Shown here: positions 61,800 through 64,000 of the stretch, piece after piece
Position numbering within the stretch: the first letter of the stretch is position 1
Layout of the letters: each line of letters opens with the position of its first letter
NCBI GenBank assembly: GCA_022414725.1
Contig: CM039465.1
Location: 42,714,759-42,778,758, forward strand
Direction: 5' to 3'
Origin: Microglena sp. YARC
Lineage: Eukaryota > Chlorophyta > Chlorophyceae > Chlamydomonadales > Chlamydomonadaceae
DNA: 64,000 nt
Position numbers and translations under genes: made by a program
Notes under the pieces: generated by a model
Told to the model about the DNA's origin: nothing
Seen by the model: only the letters and a program-made list of their open reading frames with translations
The model's database searches: none

Positions 61800-62298
61800 C
61801 CGTTTCGACTACTAGCTCATCAATGGTTGAGCTCCTTTGACGAAGAAGGTGTCGGGTTCGAATCCCCTCGGGTGTGCTTTAGTGTTTGCAGTCGGTGTCA
61901 ACCACCATGTTAGCTTGCTTTGTCCAGGTGAACTAGCCCGTTCCCAACCGCTGTAGGACGGGGCTCCCTTAATACCACGCCCAACCATGCCTTATCATCA
62001 GGGTACCTCTATTGACCAAATTGGCCAGCGCTTCAGCGCACTTGAAAAAACAAACTGCGCTTTGTGGTGCAAAAAGCGCAAAAATTGCTTGCTGCGCCCA
62101 CAGGGGGTTTCACAAAACTGCGCGAAACGCGGAAGAAAAGAAAAGGCAAAAAGAAAAGAAAAGGCAAAGAAAAAGGTAAGGAAAAGGAAAAGAAAAAGCA
62201 GGCAAAAAGAAAAAACAGTCAGAAAAGCAGTCTGAAAAAGCAGGCAAAAAGAAAAAGAAAAAGCGCGCTCTTGGAAGTACCCTGCTTATCATTACTTG
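61800..62298 (+). mobile_element. SINE copy 2 with a different tRNA-type head, interrupted by a MITE
   Basis: The head has TAGCTCATCAATGGTTGAGC (box A type) and GGTTCGAATCCCC (box B). The body TGTCAACCACCATGTTAGCT, TGTCCAGGTGAAC and CTCCCTTAATACCACGCCCA is the same tail as in the other SINEs. The tail is cut by the MITE at 61999-62284 and continues as CTTATCATTACTT, where SINE copy 3 is inserted. Confidence 0.75.
61999..62284 (+). mobile_element. hAT-like MITE, copy 4, with perfect 8-bp target-site duplication
   Basis: It starts CAGGGTACC and ends GGAAGTACCCTG. CTTATCAT lies on both sides (61991-61998 and 62285-62292). An A/G-rich AAAGAAAAGGCAAAAAG-type expansion of about 90 bp near the right end makes it longer than the 195-bp standard; the Lys/Arg-rich frame there is an artefact. 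Confidence 0.9.
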
Positions 62299-62436
62299 AA
62301 CAGAGTTACCATCGCGGTTGACAATGACCTGCAACGCCAAGAGCAAACGAAGGGCGGATTGAACCCCCGAGACTTCATCCTCATAGTGATTTGGTCTACC
62401 ACTAGACCAATGTATATCACTGAAAGGAGCTATGCA
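62298..62436 (-). mobile_element. tRNA-headed SINE, copy 3, short form, nested in SINE copy 2
   Basis: On the minus strand: TAGCTCCTTTCAGTGATATA, TGGTCTAGTGGTAGACCAAA, GGGGGTTCAATCC, GCGTTGCAGGTCATTGTCAA and CCGCGATGGTAACT, then end. A 12-bp duplication, TTATCATTACTT, flanks it (62286-62297 and 62437-62448). It is 139 bp long, lacking the last third of the family. Confidence 0.85.
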
Positions 62437-62667
62437 TTATCATTACTTTTAATGAGTTGTCATGATCTCAAAAGCTCCTTCTGCATGCGTGACTTTTGGC
62501 CTTGTGCCCCCCATCTCATCTTACTAAAGCTGGCTAGGGTCAGTCCCCCTATTCTCGTTTGCGCCTTGGCAAGGCCTATTTTTAGAACACATTGCACATA
62601 TGTGCATAATAATATGCATCATAAATAGTGTGGGGTGGGGTGGAGGAGGTTTGAGCCGTACGTGTAC

Positions 62668-62862
62668 CAGGGTACTACAAAGCGCGCGCGGCAGCGCAAT
62701 TTCGCGCACGCTTTTTGAGCCCCGCTGCGCGTTTCGCGCAGTTTTTTCAACTCCCTGTGGGCGCAGCGCGCAGTTTTTGCGCTTTTTGCACTACAAAGCG
62801 CTGACCAATTTAACATTTGTGTGCTTTTAGCGCTGACCAATTTGACAAAATGTAGTTCCCTG
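62668..62862 (-). mobile_element. hAT-like MITE, copy 5, with perfect 8-bp target-site duplication
   Basis: 195 bp in reverse orientation, CAGGGTACTACAAAGCGCGC to ACAAAATGTAGTTCCCTG. ACGTGTAC lies on both sides (62660-62667 and 62863-62870). Its interior TGTGGGCGCAGCGCGCAGTT is the reverse of the other copies. Confidence 0.9.
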
Positions 62863-63034
62863 ACGTGTACAGCCCAGATGAGCCAAAGCTACCCACCTTC
62901 ATACTGAGCCTACCTGTGAATCTGTAAATATTTGAATCTGGGAATTTGTGAATCTGTCGATAGGTCAATCCGTGCGACCCATCGCGTCACCCAGAGACAC
63001 ACCCGCAATTTCGATTTGATACATTCAATGATCC

Positions 63035-63249
63035 AGCCCCTTTCAGTGATAATATCCAATGGTCTGGTGGTAGACCAGATTGCTAGAGGATAAAGAGTCG
63101 GGGGCTCGACCCCCTCTTCGGTCGCTCTTAGCGTTGCAGGTTGTTGTCAACCGCGATGGTAGCTTGTCCAGTTGAGGTAGGAGACCGCTCCCCACCCGCG
63201 TACGACGGGCTCCCTTAACACCACGCCCAACAGGCGTTATCATTACCTT
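63035..63249 (+). mobile_element. tRNA-headed SINE, copy 4, full length with target-site duplication
   Basis: 215 bp with box A TGGTCTGGTGGTAGACC and box B GGGGGCTCGACCCC. The tail is GTTGTCAACCGCGATGGTAG, CTTGTCCAGTTGAGG, CGTACGACGGGCTCCCTTAA and GCGTTATCATTACCTT. The 11-bp duplication TTCAATGATCC flanks it (63024-63034 and 63250-63260). It defines the ends of the family. Confidence 0.9.
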
Positions 63250-63260
63250 TTCAATGATCC

Positions 63261-63825
63261 TTCTTTGAAATGGCTGTACCCCGAGTGTGGTGTTATCATA
63301 CTCAAGGGAGTGTACACAGTGATGTTTTTGGCGGAGCCCCCCGTTCTGGGGGGCGGGAGCCCCCATGTTTACCCATTTGTCCGTCCGACCGACCGACCAA
63401 CCATCCGTCTGACCATGACCAAGCCTGACACATCAGCCAACGGTCTTGTAACTAACTCGCTTCCGTTGCCACCTGTCGCGATCACTTTCCGCCAATTTTT
63501 AGCGTCGCAGGCGACGCTGCATAGAACTTGTTGTATTTGCCTCATCCCAGGACGGCATGCTTACTACGATTGTATTCATTTTTTGTCGATTTTAGTCCAT
63601 TTAAGTCAATTCCAGTTTTATTTTTGAAGATCTCTTATTACGATAATTTTGGCCAAAACGGGGTATAATATTACAATCGTAATATTTGACGGAAAAAATC
63701 CCTGGGTGTGCATGCCCTCATCACTGACTGGAAAGCATGCTAGTAGTGGATGGGCTATTCGACGATGGGTGGTGGTAGCATGTTTTGAATCGTGCTGCTA
63801 GGCATCTACTTCAACACGTATGCGC
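63261..63825. other. No supported gene
   Basis: A plus-strand frame of 120 codons (63265-63627) contains CCGACCGACCGACC repeats and has no recognisable domain. 63340-63362 holds a GC-rich inverted repeat (GGGGGCTCCGCC-like against GGCGGGAGCCCCC). Confidence 0.4.
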
Positions 63826-63940
<115 letters not shown>

Positions 63941-64000
63941 AAAGGTGCCTTATGCATGTATGGTATTACATCTGATGTCGAAAGATGGGTGGCAGGGTAA

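Noticed and set aside
62100..62270. Lys/Arg-rich frame resembling a nuclear localisation region
   Set aside because: It is an A/G-rich expansion inside MITE copy 4.

Overview
The window looks like nuclear DNA of a eukaryote, most likely a chlorophyte green alga (Chlamydomonadales; the repeat-choked, long-intron style recalls Dunaliella, which is an inference). The reasons are GT-AG introns kilobases long, LINE reverse-transcriptase remnants of the kind known from green algae, tRNA-headed SINEs, hAT-type MITEs, and a GT61 glycosyltransferase of algal layout. No bacterial operon, Shine-Dalgarno site or CRISPR array is present. Most long open frames are translations of simple repeats.

Layout: 0-2.9 kb holds decayed tandem pieces of a probable minus-strand gene. 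5.4-6.3 kb is a broken minus-strand LINE. 6.3-10.8 kb is largely unassigned. 10.87-14.58 kb is a large 16-bp-based VNTR. 14.9-15.6 kb holds tandem repeats just upstream of the main gene.

15.65-47.93 kb, half of the window, is one plus-strand gene for a type II membrane glycosyltransferase of family GT61 (DUF563). I rebuilt ten exons totalling about 595 codons: cytosolic tail, Leu-rich membrane anchor, Ser/Gly stem, then the GT61 domain with an HGAN motif and an RPFG motif. Exon phases agree at the junctions I could test (0, 1, 2, 2, 1, then 0, 2, 1). Two places remain unresolved: a 7-nt frame-breaking insertion in exon 4 and the acceptor of exon 7.

The main discovery candidate is how the introns of this gene are built. 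Around nearly every exon lie decayed tandem copies of that same exon. Copies upstream of the functional exon carry its acceptor-side end, and copies downstream carry its donor-side end with the splice site still attached. Exon 9 has about 28 upstream copies, exon 3 about 12 downstream and exon 7 nine downstream; the roughly 190-bp satellite in intron 7 is made of exon 8. The introns appear to have grown by repeated tandem duplication across exon-intron boundaries. Several introns also begin with G/T-rich repeats and end with complementary C/A-rich repeats, for example (GGAT)n and (CCAT)n in intron 9.

47.9-64 kb holds SINEs, five copies of one hAT-like MITE (three with 8-bp target-site duplications, one of those imperfect), a triple nested insertion at 61.8-62.45 kb, minisatellites, a 1.8-kb GGACA-type satellite, a minus-strand exon of uncertain identity (54.47-54.61 kb, perhaps fucosyltransferase-like) and a LINE C-terminal ORF (55.73-56.09 kb).
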